DNA of 64,000 nucleotides from Lonicera japonica (Eukaryota > Streptophyta > Magnoliopsida > Dipsacales > Caprifoliaceae): NCBI GenBank assembly GCA_021464415.1, contig CM038463.1, forward strand, positions 8,323,204 through 8,387,203, read 5' to 3'. A model generated the notes under the pieces. That model worked only from the letters and a program-made list of their open reading frames with translations, made no database searches and was not told the origin of the DNA. Shown here in pieces: positions 1 to 12,708 of the stretch. The translations under genes and the position numbers were made by a program. Numbering within the stretch: position 1 is the stretch's first letter; the number at the start of each line of letters is the position of its first letter.

Positions 1-2739
1 AAGATAGAATTAAAAAAAAATAACCTAAAAGAGGGTTCCTTAATTCTAATTTAAAATACGTGTATGTTTGGATCACTATATATGTATAATATATTCAACC
101 CGTGACCTTCCAAGTAAAAGAATGAGAGTCATAATGCCACTAAATCTTTCATTATACGCGACTATTTAGGTTGTACATATTTTATTTTATTAATCATTTA
201 AAGCATTAGATTTTATGGGAAAAAAATTAGTAAATCATACAACCATACCCAATTGTTTTTTTTAAATAAAAATTTTTTCTCATAAATCTATGCTATTAGT
301 ATTTTTAATGATTTTTAATATTTTAACTATTGAGTATAACTCAGTAGTTAAAATATTGAGTTAGTGTTGAATTCAATTTAAAATTTCTTAAATTGAACTT
401 ATTAAGCTTAAAAATCTTTGTTAGCTATTAGCTAATCAATGTGCACAAAAATTATTTCAACATTTTGCGACTCCGACAATTAAAAAAATTGATTTGTAAC
501 ATTTTATAAAATAAACCGTCCTTAAATTATTAAAATGGTTGGACTCTAAGATGTCTACTTGGATTGGATGATAAGCAATGTGGGAGGCATACGTTGGGAT
601 TTGTGGGGTCAATACAAGTCCCACTGGCAACGGGTGGACTTAATTTTGACGTTCTATTGGGATTAAGACCGATAATATTTGATACGGCATGTTAATCCGA
701 CACGAATTCGATACAGAGTTAGCGAGTTTGAATCAAGTATAAATATGTTTAGGTTAATTTCAAGTCAGACATGTTTAACTCGCAAACTAAACGAGTTGAC
801 ATTAATATTATAATATTTATATATTGATACAACTCAAACACGATACATAAACCCGAATTGCCCGTTCTAATTGGGACCGATTGGGCCACTACACGTGGGA
901 GCGTAGCGTTGCCACTCAGCGCTTCCTCCAGTGCCAAGACAGCATTTCATTCTACATTTCCTTTCCTTTCCTTTGTGTCGGTCATGAAATTCCCGGTGGT
1001 TGGCAGAATGACACGTCAATTTCACTACTCCCTACGAACCATCTGTCTCTAGTAATTTTTATTTTTTTAAATATTATGTTTGATTCATCTATTTTAAAAC
1101 TTTATTCAAATAAATTTTTTTGTATTTTAATTTTTTTTAAGAAATGAATAAAAATAAATATATTTTTTTTTTGTAAAATTTTAAAAATAGAGCATTTTAC
1201 ACAAACGAATTAAAAAATAATTTTCAAAAACTCTATTGAAAAGTAAATTTTAAATTAAATAATTAAATGTTTCTCTCCCTCTTTTTTTTAACAAGAACAC
1301 AAATTTGACGGCTCATATATTTTAATTTATGTGATAAACTAAATATATATTTATCTCTAAATTCATTTAAATTTATCTAACAAACTAAACAAGTATTTGT
1401 CTTCTAATTAATTTCAATTTATGTGATAAAATGAATAAGTATTATCTCCTAATATCTATCTTATAAATTGAAATTAATTCTCTTTCTCCGTCTACTTAAT
1501 TTGTGATAAACTTTAACTTTACCTAATTTTATTTTTTTTGCTATTTAATTTGGATTTAAATTTAACATGCGAACATGTAGGAAATAAATTAAAACTCGAT
1601 CTAATTTATAAAATTCAAAAATAGAAGAAAAAAAATACAAAAATTGTGCCCAACATGCATTATTATTGTTTTGGTTGTTTCAAATTTTACACAAAAAATT
1701 TAAAGATAACATTGTAAAATATTTTTTTTAATCAGACTTTCAATTTTTTGTGTAAAAAAACATTGAAAAGTAGGGTTTGCACATTAATATACACTATCAT
1801 TGAAGATCATCTTAAAACACAATATGCAAATTATCACTAATAAAAATATTATCAGATTACAAAAATATAACCACTAAAAAAAATTATCTTTCTTTCCTTC
1901 GATAATAACACCACTAAAAGAGTCCATATGCACTTTTATATGGAAGGATATTCCACTTTGCTCGTGCATGTTTCTTTATCTTTTTCTTATTTGAATATAA
2001 TATAAGTAAATAAAACACATGTAATATTTTTTATATTTATAATACCTGTTTCTGTCTTTATTTTTTAGCTTATGCCCTACTAGCACATTTAAGACTTTAT
2101 TTATACATATTATTATTCCTTCTAAAAATGCAAAAGCATAAAATAATTATCACTTAAATATTATAGGATTAAATTTTATTCGGAGTGTTTAGGCATTTAA
2201 TGAAATACACGACAAGCAACGTATGAAGTTAATCATCAGATGAATTCATTTAATTTTGATATTTTATATAAAGGAATAGACTAAAATGTTGTTATTACGA
2301 AAAAACTTGAACCTGAAAATCCAAATTCGGGTTTTTATTTTTGTATTTTGGTATGACATAGCAAGGTGGTTAATAAGATTTATGTTATATTTAAATTTGA
2401 ACAAGGGACTTGTTCAGGGTTGGGGTATTTTAAAATATCTTTGATGTAGTAATGTAATCATTTATTATGTCCCAAAATTGTTGCATGATTGGTAGTAATT
2501 TTAATTTATTAATAACTAAATATCTACTAGAATTTGTTGGGTTATTTAAATTACTATGAAATTTTTATGACTCCTTTTGAGTTATCAATTAAAAAAAATA
2601 TATAATTTTTTTTGAGCTACCCTTTGTTTGCTAAAAAGTAGTTAAGATATGATGGTAAATTCATTTTTCTCTTGAAAAAAAGTCATGAATAAATCAAAAA
2701 GGAAACATAAATTTAAGAATAAGACTCAAACCTTTTAGA
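1..2739. other. AT-rich intergenic DNA, no gene seen
   Basis: I see no convincing coding exon here. A short less AT-rich patch lies at about 840-1040, but its open frames overlap in two phases and none resembles a known protein. The stretch at about 660-860 (cacgaattcgatac, ctcgcaaactaaacgag) looks like a degenerate dispersed repeat. The remainder is homopolymer-rich A/T sequence. Confidence 0.6.
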
Positions 2740-3068
2740 TTGGTGAAGTTTAAAATGAGGCATTAGTGGGAGCTTATAAGTAATTTTTTTTATTGAGGGA
2801 AGCGTATAATTTAATAATATTTGAAGTTCATTTTTCTAGGGACATTAATTTAGTTATTTTATTTTAATTTACAAATGATATATACAAAAATAGATTAATA
2901 TCGCAAGTTGGTGAAGTTAAAAATGAGACATTAAAGGGATGATATAAGTAATTTTTATTTTTTATTTAGGGAACATATAATTTAATAATCTTTAAAGTTT
3001 ATTTTTCTAGGGACATTAATTTAGTTATTTTTTTAATTTACAAATGATATATACAAAAATAGATTATA
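2740..3068. repeat. Tandem duplication of a ~160-bp unit
   Basis: Two adjacent copies, about 2740-2900 and 2909-3068, share the order TGGTGAAGTT, ATGAG(G/A)CATTA, TATAAGTAATTTTT, TTTCTAGGGACATTAATTTA and ACAAATGATATATACAAAAA. They differ by scattered substitutions and small indels, so the event is not recent. No coding content is visible. Confidence 0.75.
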
Positions 3069-3691
3069 TTATTGTGAAAGAAAAAATGATTATGTTAAAG
3101 CAATTTATCGTCCTTAAGAATAATTAATGAACTATAAATTCGGTTTTGATAAAAAAATTAATACTACATTGGCAATAGCAATTAGGATTTAAGATGACAA
3201 AAATATCTATTCCAACAAGTTTTTGACCAAACCATGACCATAAGGGCCGATTTTTTGTTGTTGAGGTATGCATGGGTACGTTTTAAATACAAATATGATT
3301 TAGGATCTGTCCGGCTTGGTTTTTAGCAAACAATTTCCATCGCTCTCTATATGTAGGGGTGGTGTTATAATTTTTTTTTAAGGGGGCAAATTTAGTACTA
3401 ATGTAACTTTTTGTAAATTAAAGAAGAAATCTAGTGCCAATATTATTTTTGTTTAAAATTAATACTATTAGTAATTTTTTTTTAAAATTTAAGGGGAGAA
3501 AGAGGGGTTGGGGGAGAGGGGCAATATCCTCCCTTTGCCTCCGCCCTTATCTATACGTAAATAAACATGTACGTACCTACACATGTATAAAACTTTTTTT
3601 TTCTTCTTTATATTAAGACTCAACACTCTCCCTTTGAAATATCTTACATTAGAAACTTGGTTATGTACTCAAATTTATAATACTATACAAG
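3069..3691. other. AT-rich intergenic DNA, no gene seen
   Basis: Homopolymer-rich sequence. The block near 3490-3545, with GGGG-rich text followed by 'cctccgccc', resembles ends of dispersed repeats but I could not pair it with a partner. No exon is recognised. Confidence 0.5.
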
Positions 3692-4162
3692 TAAGGATTT
3701 ACGCATAATTTTTATTGAGGGGATACGAATATAGATGATTATAAAAGTGATCATACTTCTTAAATTCTCACTTAAATACATTGCCAATTACAAGAATACA
3801 TATATATATATATATATATCTGTGAAAAAATAGTATACATATGTAAATTAGGCATTTTTTTTTAAAAAAAATTCTTTAAAATTTCTTTGAAAAATGTCTT
3901 CACAAACTTAAATATTTAAATTTATTTATTTGTCTTTACCTTTACAAGAACAAAGATAAACATAAAGAACAAACAAACTAAGTTAAAGAAGTATTACAAA
4001 TAAATAGTTGCACCTATTGGCAAAAATAATTTTTTTTTCTCGTGTGTACAAAAATGCTAATTAAATTATTGATACAAGGTGGACATACAACCACCACAAC
4101 AAGATAAACACAACTACAGACATCCTTATTATGAGGACAAGGTGAACGGCAATGGGTTACAA

Positions 4163-4550
4163 AGTCATTGAATTTATTTGCTTCAGCATGCACAAAATTA
4201 AATGGTATTGTTAATGAAGGTAAAAGTACTACTCACAATGTTTCAGATAAGGAGTGACATTTTCCTTTTCACATGAACTTAATTTAAATATATTATACAC
4301 CTTCTACCCTCAAATTAAGACTATCTATAATACTTATTTTAATTTGATCGATGCTAACAATTACAACTTATATTTTAATTTTATTGTTGATCCACTATTA
4401 CGTGCCAAAAAGAATATTGAACTCCTAATTTGAGGCTTCTTGAAAAGAAAAATATCACTCCTAATTTGAACCTTTGTGAATTGTACTTTTTACCAGCGGT
4501 AACAATACCATTTAATTTTGTGCATGCTGAAGCAAATAAATCCAATGACT
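4163..4550. repeat. Long inverted repeat (foldback) inside the Mutator-like element
   Basis: Positions 4163-4212 and 4501-4550 are reverse complements of each other over 50 bp with a single mismatch. The core on the left arm is CTTCAGCATGCACAAAATTA. Weaker complementarity continues inward on both sides (AAGGAGTGACATTTT against its complement near 4450). The loop is roughly 290 bp. A transcript across it could form a hairpin. The second arm is absent from the related copy at 29191-30248. Confidence 0.85.
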
Positions 4551-4661
4551 TTTCAAGAAAATTATAGCAAGAAAAAATCTTAAATACACATTTAATAGAA
4601 CACTAATTTTCACACATGTGATTATTCTTTTTATACATTGTATATTTAACATGTGCACTTA

Positions 4662-5144
4662 TGTCTCGTCTGGTTCGCGGATTTGAGGATTCAAGAAAGG
4701 AAAGTCGTTACTTTCCTTTGTTTGGTAAGTACAAACTCCAAAAATACTTTCCTGATATAGAGGAAAGTATAGGGGGGAATCATTCCACTCAGAACTTATG
4801 GGATTGACTTTCTCTTCTGATTTTTCAACATTTATTACAAAAGTTTTGGACAACACCCCTACCTAAATATGCTATTGCCAAATTTACCCATTGAATCACT
4901 TTCCTTTGTTTTTATTTTAAAATACAAGGGTATTATTATAATATTAATATATTTTTACTTTCCTTTTCTGTACCAACCAAATACCAAAAAGGAAATCAAA
5001 TGGTACTTCCTGAATACTTTCCATACTTTACTAAACATAAGAAAGAAAACTTGACAGAAACTTTAATTTTTCCATTTTCACCCTCATGGAAAGACAGGGG
5101 AAAGACAGGGGAATTGATTTTCCTTCCGTGAACCAAACGAGGTC
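4662..5144. mobile_element. Harbinger/Tourist-like MITE nested in the MULE
   Basis: The terminal inverted repeats read TCTCGTCTGGTTCGCGGA at the left and, reverse-complemented, ACCTCGTTTGGTTCACGGA at the right. Both flanks carry TTA (4659-4661 and 5145-5147), the target duplication typical of PIF/Harbinger elements. Length is about 483 bp with no transposase frame, so it would depend on enzyme supplied in trans. The CCTCGTTTGRTTC end also matches the element at 20379-21073. Confidence 0.75.
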
Positions 5145-5390
5145 TTAGGGTACTTGTTATGGATTTCCTTTAATTTACACTTAATTGCATCTTACTATTT
5201 ATAATAAAAATCAAGTTTACAATATTTTTAATTAATATATAAGACTATCACGCACAAGTTTTGCTATCACTCACAGATGTATACAAAAAATTGAAAAATT
5301 GTATACAAAAAATTGCTATCACTCACAAGTTTTGTATACTTAATTGTATACAAAAAATTGAAAATTAAGGGGATACGTTAGGCACGTCCC

Positions 5391-5990
5391 TATGTACAAG
5401 TTTTGCTATCACTCACAAATGTATTCAAGGGTAGAGTCGGGAATTAAAACTAGAAGGGGCCAAATTAATACTCTTTTAAAAAAAATTGCATGTACTTTTA
5501 ATAAGGCTAAAATTAAAATACTATATTAAAATACTCAACATCTTATACGTCAAAAATCACATATTTAGTTATAATATTCCCCTTCGAGATTTCATATTTT
5601 GAAAATACTGAATGATATCTTTATTATCAATAATTTCAAAAATATCTTTCTCAATATATATTAATCTCCAAGCAATTTTTTTCTCAAAAACATCTTAATA
5701 TATAAAATTTATTTTTTCCTAAATCAATATTAAATCAACCTCAAAAGGAGAAGGAATAGGAAAAATGAAATCAGTAAGCTGCGGCGCCAAAATGAAGAAA
5801 TGGAGAAATGAAGAAACAAAGAAAAAGTGATTGAAGTGCCAAAAATGGAGAAATGAAGAAACAAAGGAAAAAAGTGACTGCGTGCCAACAATAGTTAATG
5901 TCACGGGGTAACTCTCTTTTTTCGTTAGAGGCTTACCAAGTGATTGCGTTGTTTCCACAAACAACCAGCAAATACAAGCACACACACTCA
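5391..5990. other. Intergenic DNA with short local duplications
   Basis: The phrase TTTTGCTATCACTCACA recurs at about 5260, 5310 and 5400, and GTATACAAAAAATTG recurs in the same stretch, so these are small scrambled local duplications at the edge of the Mutator-like element. At about 5780-5870 'aaatggagaaatgaagaaacaaag' type text occurs twice in tandem. No gene is recognised. Confidence 0.5.
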
Positions 5991-7160
5991 CAATTCAGAA
6001 TATAGGGACAAGCAAGCAAATTACAGAGACAACACTCCCAAACCTTTTCTATTGCCTCAATAGTTACAAGGAATACACCAATCACGAATTTGTCTAACCA
6101 GCCAAACACACTTGGCTGCAGACATAATTATATACATGCATGCAGTTGACAACCTCAACTGCCTAGGGAATTCGAAATTCAAACATAAGAGACCAACACA
6201 ACTACAAGGTAGTTTTGTCTGCACAAAACTGCCTTGTCTAATTCAAACACAAGGAACCCACACAACTGCCTTGTCAAATTCAAACATAAGAACCCACACA
6301 ACTGCCAGGTAGTTTTGTCCACACAAAACTACCTTGTCCTGTGCCAAGCATGTGCAAGGGAGTTTCCCTTGTCTCAATTTAGACAGCCAACTGCCCACAA
6401 GCAGCTAGCTTCCTCAGCTGCCTATCCACGTATCCAAAACGACGTAGTTTCGGTCCTTTCTCGAATTCCCACAATTTCAAGTCACGAGCCACTCATGACT
6501 TAGGCAACATTAGCCCACAATGCAACTCTAGTAACCCACGTGCTGTGTCAGATGCCCACGCTTAGCCCGCATGGGGACTGCATGCCACAGCTTACACCAG
6601 CCCCCTATAATACCACTTAATGAAATATCCAAAGTGGTAGCAGTGCACATCAGGTGTCACAAGTTGCTGCAACCCAAGTGCCCGCGCACTTGGCTGGATT
6701 TCTCGAATAGAGCCTAACTGCCCGCACAGAAAGCCTCTAAAATCCTGCACCCCTTATTTCTACCGGGCATGCCTTGGCAATGGTGCAACCAAGTCATGCC
6801 AACTCCAACCCCAACTACTTAGGGTCTAACAGTTAACCTATTCGAGCTCTAATTACAAAAATCTACCCCGTACCCCTAGTGCATGCTGCACTACACCACC
6901 TCACCATTATCAAGCTTGCTAATTACGGACTCTCCCGTAACTTTCCACACTACTCCAAAAAAACCTAAATACTCAAGAAACTTTTTTAAAAATCCAAAAA
7001 ATCCAGGTAGCTAGGGCCCTGGTCACTCTGTCGCTCCGCCCCTGGATGTATTGAAAGTTTAGTATATATTTAAAAATTATTAAATTCAAAGTAATAATTT
7101 TTCCTAAAAACATTACGCGCCATCCGTTGTCTCCGGCTAAGCTAGAATAAAAAGACAAAG
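5991..7160. repeat. GC-richer degenerate repeat, possibly an old LTR-retrotransposon remnant
   Basis: Base composition changes sharply here: about 1.1 kb is much richer in C and G than both flanks. At 6170-6340 a unit containing AATTCAAACA(T/C)AAG, CCACACAACTGCC and TAGTTTTGTC recurs about three times. The right edge (about 7010-7050) contains CTCTGTCGCTCCGCCCCTGG, which resembles ends of dispersed plant repeats. No protein domain is visible in any frame. I infer an old transposon LTR or leader fragment; the ends are not defined. Confidence 0.4.
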
Positions 7161-8490
7161 GAAATTTATATTTATATAAAAGTGCTCTAGTTTGATATAA
7201 AAAAAAAAGTTGACAAAATTTTTCCTGTACTTTTTTTTTTAAAATAAATTAATAAAGTTTGCATGCATGTGAATATATATTAAAAGTATTCATAAAGTTA
7301 ATGCAGTACACAAAGTATAGTGCATGAGTAATTAACCAAAGTAATTTGAGTATTGTGACTTTCAAAAAAAAAATTGCTTGTGAATTTCACTATTAATTGT
7401 TACGAAAATATGTATAGTCATGCACGAAAAATCAAATTTTAATTTGACTTTTTCTTGTAAAACGGTAATTTGACTATTAATTATTATGATAATTTGAGTA
7501 TTGTGGCTTTCCAAAATTTTTTTACTTTTAATGATATATTTTTGTCCGATTTTTCTTTTTCTTTACTTTTTGTGATGTGCGTTGATTTGATTTTTACATT
7601 TTTTTTGTATTCTTCATTTACTCATAAATGTTCTTTAGTATATTTATTCGTTTAGAAAATTTTTTGGTTTTGGATTCTGTCTTTAAGTATTTTTTTTTTA
7701 AATTTAAATGTTGTTCATATTATCGTACATTTTAGTTTAGTGATTTGATGACTATTTGATTTGTTAGAGATCATTTACATTGCCATCAAATGTAAATATT
7801 TTATATTTTTCCTTAATATTCATCGTAATTTATGTTTTATTGATTCTAATTTTAAATGAAATTGTCTACCAATTTTTTCCTAAGTAGTTTTAGTTTTCCT
7901 ATCTCCATCTTAAGGTATCTTCAAGGATTTTTTTTAATTTCAGTGTTTTTTTTTATTTAATTTAATACATATCATTGTAAATTTAATTTAGTGGTTCAGT
8001 TTGGTTTTAATTTATTATTTTCTTTTCATTGTATCTAATTTTTTGACATTCTACTTTATCATTGAGATGTTTGTTTGTTCGATTAATAATTTTTATTATT
8101 TTTCGTTATAACGATATTTTTTATGTTGTGTTACACGTGTAACGCATAAGTAATATACTAATATAAATAGTAAACAAATAGTAATGAAGCTTTGAAATCT
8201 CTGAAGCCATCTATTTCATCCACTAGACCTTCGATGGAATGTACAGTTCCGGAAAATTCTGGGCTAGACATTGCTCTATAGAAAATTGTTATTACTCTAA
8301 AAGTGATCTATTAAATTATATATATGTTGTAATCTTTTCTTATAGATTATCTGTGCATATATATTATGCTTTTCTTCGTTCAAAATCTAAAACTTTGGCA
8401 CTAAGGAAAAATGAAAGTACAATACGCTCTGGTGTCACTTGAGCTTCTCTTCTGCTTCCTTTTTAACCTAGAAAAAGAAAAGAAAGCAAT
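7161..8490. other. T-rich intergenic DNA, no gene seen
   Basis: Long T-rich stretches give small spurious frames on the plus strand, for example 7470-7655. I recognise no exon, RNA or transposon end in this interval. Confidence 0.5.
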
Positions 8491-8642
8491 CATAATAATA
8501 TTAGCACTATAAAAAAGTACTCTAACATTTTAAAATATCTTTATTAAGAAAAAAATGTTTCAAAAGATACATAAAAAGTGTTACTAAAGATAATCTCAAT
8601 TAGAGTGTTAAGAGTGCTTTTATGAAGCGCTAATATTATTAC
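8491..8642. mobile_element. Short MITE-like element upstream of the YUCCA gene
   Basis: Left end ATAATAATATTAGCACTATA and the reverse complement of the right end (GTAATAATATTAGCGCTTCA) form an imperfect terminal inverted repeat of about 36 bp. The whole is about 150 bp. It lies some 460 bp upstream of the YUCCA start codon. I did not identify a clear target duplication, so the superfamily is unassigned. Confidence 0.5.
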
Positions 8643-8856
8643 CCAAAAGAAATTTCAATTAGGAGAAAAAAGGAAAAGGGAAGTAGAGATAAAGAAGATT
8701 TAAGGCATAATCCAAAATCAGCTTTAAAATCTGAACACAATATAGTAAGCTATAATTATAAAATGATTCGCTAAATATGCATATAAACTAACAGAATATA
8801 CTGTACCCGGCCCATTGTCTTATGATTTCAGACTTGACCCCTTAATTCCATTCAAT

Positions 8857-9106
8857 CCCCTCCCCCCCCCCCCGCAACACGCCTATTTAAACACCTCCAT
8901 CTCCTCCTCTCCCTCCAAACAAAAACTCTCATTTCTTCTCATAAGTCCTAACAAACTAATCCACTTCAACTCTCAAGCACCAAATTCCTAGATCACAAAA
9001 CTATTCTCGTACCATCCCAAAAAAACCATCACATTAGAAACCATTTAGTTCCTCACTCTCACATTAGAAACCAATTAGTTCCTCGCCGCCTCTAAAGAAA
9101 AAAAAT
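8857..9106 (+). promoter_or_regulatory. Probable core promoter and 5' leader of the YUCCA gene
   Basis: A run of twelve C (8862-8873) is followed by a TATA-like CTATTTAAAC (8883-8892) and then a CT-rich leader (CCATCTCCTCCTCTCCCTCC), a common plant 5' UTR composition. A short duplication, CTCACATTAGAAACCA followed by TTAGTTCCTC, occurs twice between about 9028 and 9084. The start codon at 9107 follows an A-rich stretch. The transcription start is inferred only from position. Confidence 0.45.
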
Positions 9107-10712
9107 ATGTTCAATTTTTCAGACCAAAATGGTGTCTTCAGTCGCCGTTGTGTCTGGGTCAACGGTCCGGTTATAGTAGGAGCCGGACCATCAGGGCTAG
9201 CCGTAGGGGCATGCCTTAAAGAACAAGGCATACCCTTTGTAGTCCTTGAACGAGCCAATTGCATTGCCTCGTTATGGCAAAACCGCACTTATGACCGCCT
9301 AAAGCTCCACCTCCCCAAGAAATTTTGTCAACTCCCAAATTTCCCATTTCCTCAACACTTCCCTCAGTACCCCTCAAAGAAACAATTCATTGATTATCTT
9401 GAATCATATGCTAAGCATTTCGATATCAACCCGCAATTCAATGAGTCAGTCCAGTCAGCGAAGTACGATGATGTGTGTCAACTCTGGCGAGTCAGGACTG
9501 TGTCGACCACCGAGTCAACTAGGTCTGAGGTTGATTACATTTGCCAGTGGCTCGTGGTGGCTACAGGGGAAAATGCAGAGCGGGTGATGCCCGATATCGA
9601 GGGGCTACAGGAGTTTGGTGGCGAAGTTATACATGCTAGTGACTACAAGTCGGGTGAGAAATATAGCGGAAAGAAAGTCCTTGTTGTCGGGTGTGGCAAC
9701 TCGGGCATGGAGGTCTCTCTTGATCTTTCTAATCATGGTGCTAAACCATCAATGGTGGTTCGCAGCTCGGTATGTTTATCATTACAGTAGTGGTTAGATT
9801 CTGTTTGGGTTGAAGTATATATTTTTCGCTTGAGCTTGGAAAAAATACTTCACCCTGATACAAACGTGGATTAAAGGAAATTTTATTAGTATAAATTCTG
9901 ATGAGGTGCAAATTCTGTGTTTTTTTTCCAGGTTCATGTACTGCCAAGGGAAATCTTGGGAATGTCAACATTTCAACTGGGGATGTTGATGATGAAATGG
10001 TTACCACTTTGGCTTGTTGATAAGCTTTTGTTGATTTTAGCATGGTTGATTCTGGGTAGCACAGATAAATATGGGCTAAAGAGGCCAAAAATTGGTCCAC
10101 TAGAGTTAAAAAATAATCATGGGAAATCCCCAGTTCTTGATATTGGTGCACTGCAGAAGATTAGGGCTGGTGAAATTAAGGTAGTTTCTGGAATCAAGAA
10201 GTTTTCGCATGGTTTGGTTGAGCTTGTTAATGGTGAAAATCTTGAAATAGATTCTGTTGTTTTGGCTACTGGGTATTGCAGCAATGTTCCCTACTGGCTT
10301 CTGGTGAGAAAATGTTTCATTCTTCTTTGTTTCTAGTCATTTTATCATAAACGTACTTTTATTATAACTGAAGTTTGACTGAGCAAACTCTAATCCAATC
10401 TCACTAAAAGGACACCGAGTAACGCATTAAGGGAGAGATTTGGGTAAATGGGCTAATGTGGTTTTGTTTTGTTTTGTTTGTGTACAGGAAAGTGAATTCT
10501 TTTGTAAAAATGGGTTCCCAAGGTCACCATTTCCAAATGGGTGGAAAGGAAAAGGTGGGCTCTATGCAGTTGGATTTACAAGGAGAGGACTATCGGGAGC
10601 AGCCTCAGATGCTACTAAAATAGTAAACGATATTGGAAAGATCTGGAAAGAGGATTTAAAGCAGAAAAAGCAAAAAGTGTCAAGTCATAGAAGATGCATT
10701 TCACAGTTCTAG
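9107..10712 (+). CDS. YUC: YUCCA-type flavin-containing monooxygenase (auxin biosynthesis)
   Basis: Three exons, 9107-9769, 9932-10303 and 10488-10712, have GT-AG introns and keep frame, giving 419 residues, normal for YUCCA proteins. The family uses FAD and NADPH to convert indole-3-pyruvate to indole-3-acetic acid. Visible motifs are FAD-binding GAGPSG (25-30), CIASLW (52-57), ATGENAE (152-158), the FMO signature F-G-G-E-V-I-H...Y (170-180), NADPH-binding GCGNSG (195-200) and C-terminal ATGY (333-336). Exon 3 holds GLYAVGF and the R-G-L-S-G-A region. The sequence most resembles the YUC2/YUC6 branch from memory, so the paralogue number is not fixed. The N-terminus before the FAD motif is short, and no signal peptide is obvious. 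All catalytic motifs are intact and it is probably functional. Confidence 0.93.
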
Positions 10713-12520
10713 TCATAAGAGAATATTTGTAATTTTTCCCTTTTAGGAAAACTTGAAGAGTATAAATTAGAATGTTAAAAAACACAGAAAGAATAAAGAA
10801 CAGATAGTAAAGAGGCTAGCCCCTGTCCAAAAGGCCCAAAGGGTTTTTTCCTTTTTAGAGAATTTGAGTGTTTTGTATACTATAGGATGATGGGCCCTTT
10901 CCCCCCCTTTTTTTGAAGTCTTATATGATAGATATAGTTTATTTATAAAAGGATTCAAGTCGATCTTATATGATATATATATATAGTCTCTTTTATAATA
11001 TTTTTTTAATTCCAAGAATTCTAGATTTATAATTCGATTCTCATATTGATTTCATATATAAGTTTTTGGATAGCACGGTGTTGACTGTTTATTAGAACTT
11101 AAGCGTTGTCTCTCGTTTAGTTCTCGTACGTGTTTTGCATTCAAGAATTTTAAATTAGTAAATTGACTTATAATACCCATAAAGAGGTCAAATCATAAGA
11201 TTCATTTTTCTATTAAAGCTCGAATTTTATATGTAGAATATGAGAAAAAATACAAAAACTCGAACTTGACCAACAAATATGAAAAATTAGTAATTTGTGA
11301 TTCAAGAAAATCATTAAGTTGAATAAAAGGAGCACGAAAGTGTGATATTATGTATCGATAATTTTAGAAAGTGAAGATTTGAACACCAAGTTACTGATTA
11401 TTTGTTTATTTTGTCGACATATCTATCGTAATCTGTCAGGATATAATGGTCCAGTACGAGATACATTAAATATTTCTGATCATCAGCAAAGTTGATGATG
11501 ATCATCATATATGGAGTATGGACATTTATTGGAATACATATATATAGCTAGGTAGGGTAATCAAGGGCAATGGACCATCATTCCATCCACCTAAATTCAT
11601 TATGGCTGCACATTACTTTTCTGTAAAGTTAAATGGAAACTCATATACGGTTCAAAATGGCTAACATAGATGTCTCACAGGTAAATAATTAGAACTAGTT
11701 TGGTTTGATTTTTAAGAAATGAACTGTCATTAATCACAATGATATAATGTCACGCTTAGTTATTAGGCATTTGAACATTGGATATTGGATCTTGGGCTTT
11801 GATACTATATTAAAATCTATTTCTCTCAAAAGTTTAAGTTGTCAAAAGAAGAACAGAAATATATGGATACGATCGAGCTTAACAATTTTAACAAATAATT
11901 GAAATGAAAATATATATATATATATACTTTCTGGGCAATTCTCACACTTGAGTATCCCATTTATAAATCTAGAAAACTGTAGAGATGAACATGTCCTTTT
12001 TAAGCTTTTGAAAGAGAGCCGCTCTCCAAGTTGTTTTGATCCACAAAAGTCAATTGACACCTCTACATAAGATGTTATTATCAGCAAAAGAGAAATGAAA
12101 CTCTTCATCCATCTCTATATATATATGGTCCATCCCACAGTTGTTCTGGTTTCTAGCAACTTCACCATTCTAGCTAGCTATAAAAGAAAGCAAACAGTCT
12201 ACATTCTTCTTTTTATTTAAATTATTGTGCTGTTTAATCTAATTAAATTCGTGGTAAGCATCAAATATCTATGGTCCATCACACACTTCCCTGAGGGTCC
12301 AGAGCATGGCACGGTAAAGTACCATACTTCTATTTAGGCCGGAATCTCAAATCAAATCTCATAATCAAACATCTTTTAAAACCTAGACAAAATGGGTTAC
12401 TGGTACTCCATCTATAATTATATTCAAGTTAATGATAACATACTATTTCAAACTAGATACAGGTTTTCTTTTACAATTTGTTTTAGCCACAAGAACAGTT
12501 TTCAAATTTTTTTGTTCCCT
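10713..12520. other. YUCCA 3' flank and AT-rich intergenic DNA
   Basis: No further exon is seen. A block at about 12105-12240 (TATATATATGGTCCATCCC, then CTAGCTAGCT and ACATTCTTCTT) shares the same ordered short blocks with 19375-19530, immediately right of the truncated copia element. Around 11478-11515 there is a GATCATC/GATGATGATCATCAT cluster. I found no known microRNA sequence. Confidence 0.5.
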
Positions 12521-12708
12521 TAAAAGATACACCCCTTTTTTGAATGGTTAATTATACCCTTATTACAATATTTTATTTCTATATTACCATTGGTGGTTGT
12601 TAAACCTCACTAACTACCTCTGCCATCACCGCCGGCCCTTCGGAGTTTTAGCAACTATTGCCGTACTTTCAACAAGGATACGGGAGCACTAGTGAGAATT
12701 TTTATATA

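Larger units (their letters stand above)
3692..5390. mobile_element. Mutator-like non-autonomous element, copy 1 (interrupted)
   Basis: This belongs to the same family as the element at 29191-30248. Shared blocks include the left end (ATTTTTATTGAGG), an (AT)n tract, GGCATTTTT, a CTTTACCT..ACAAGAACAAAGATAAACAT block and a right-hand TATTTTTAATTAATAT block. The right end contains GGCACGTCCC, matching the TACGTCCCTG right end of copy 2. Flanks ACTATACAAG (left) and CTATGTACAAG (right) are similar, consistent with a decayed 9-10 bp target duplication. The copy holds a nested Harbinger-like element (4662-5144) and an inverted repeat (4163-4550). No transposase is seen. Confidence 0.55.

Noticed and set aside
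11440..12400. Possible microRNA precursor near TGGTCCA/TGGACCA and TTCCCTGAGGGTCC
   Set aside because: No match to plant microRNA sequences that I know and no convincing long hairpin by eye.
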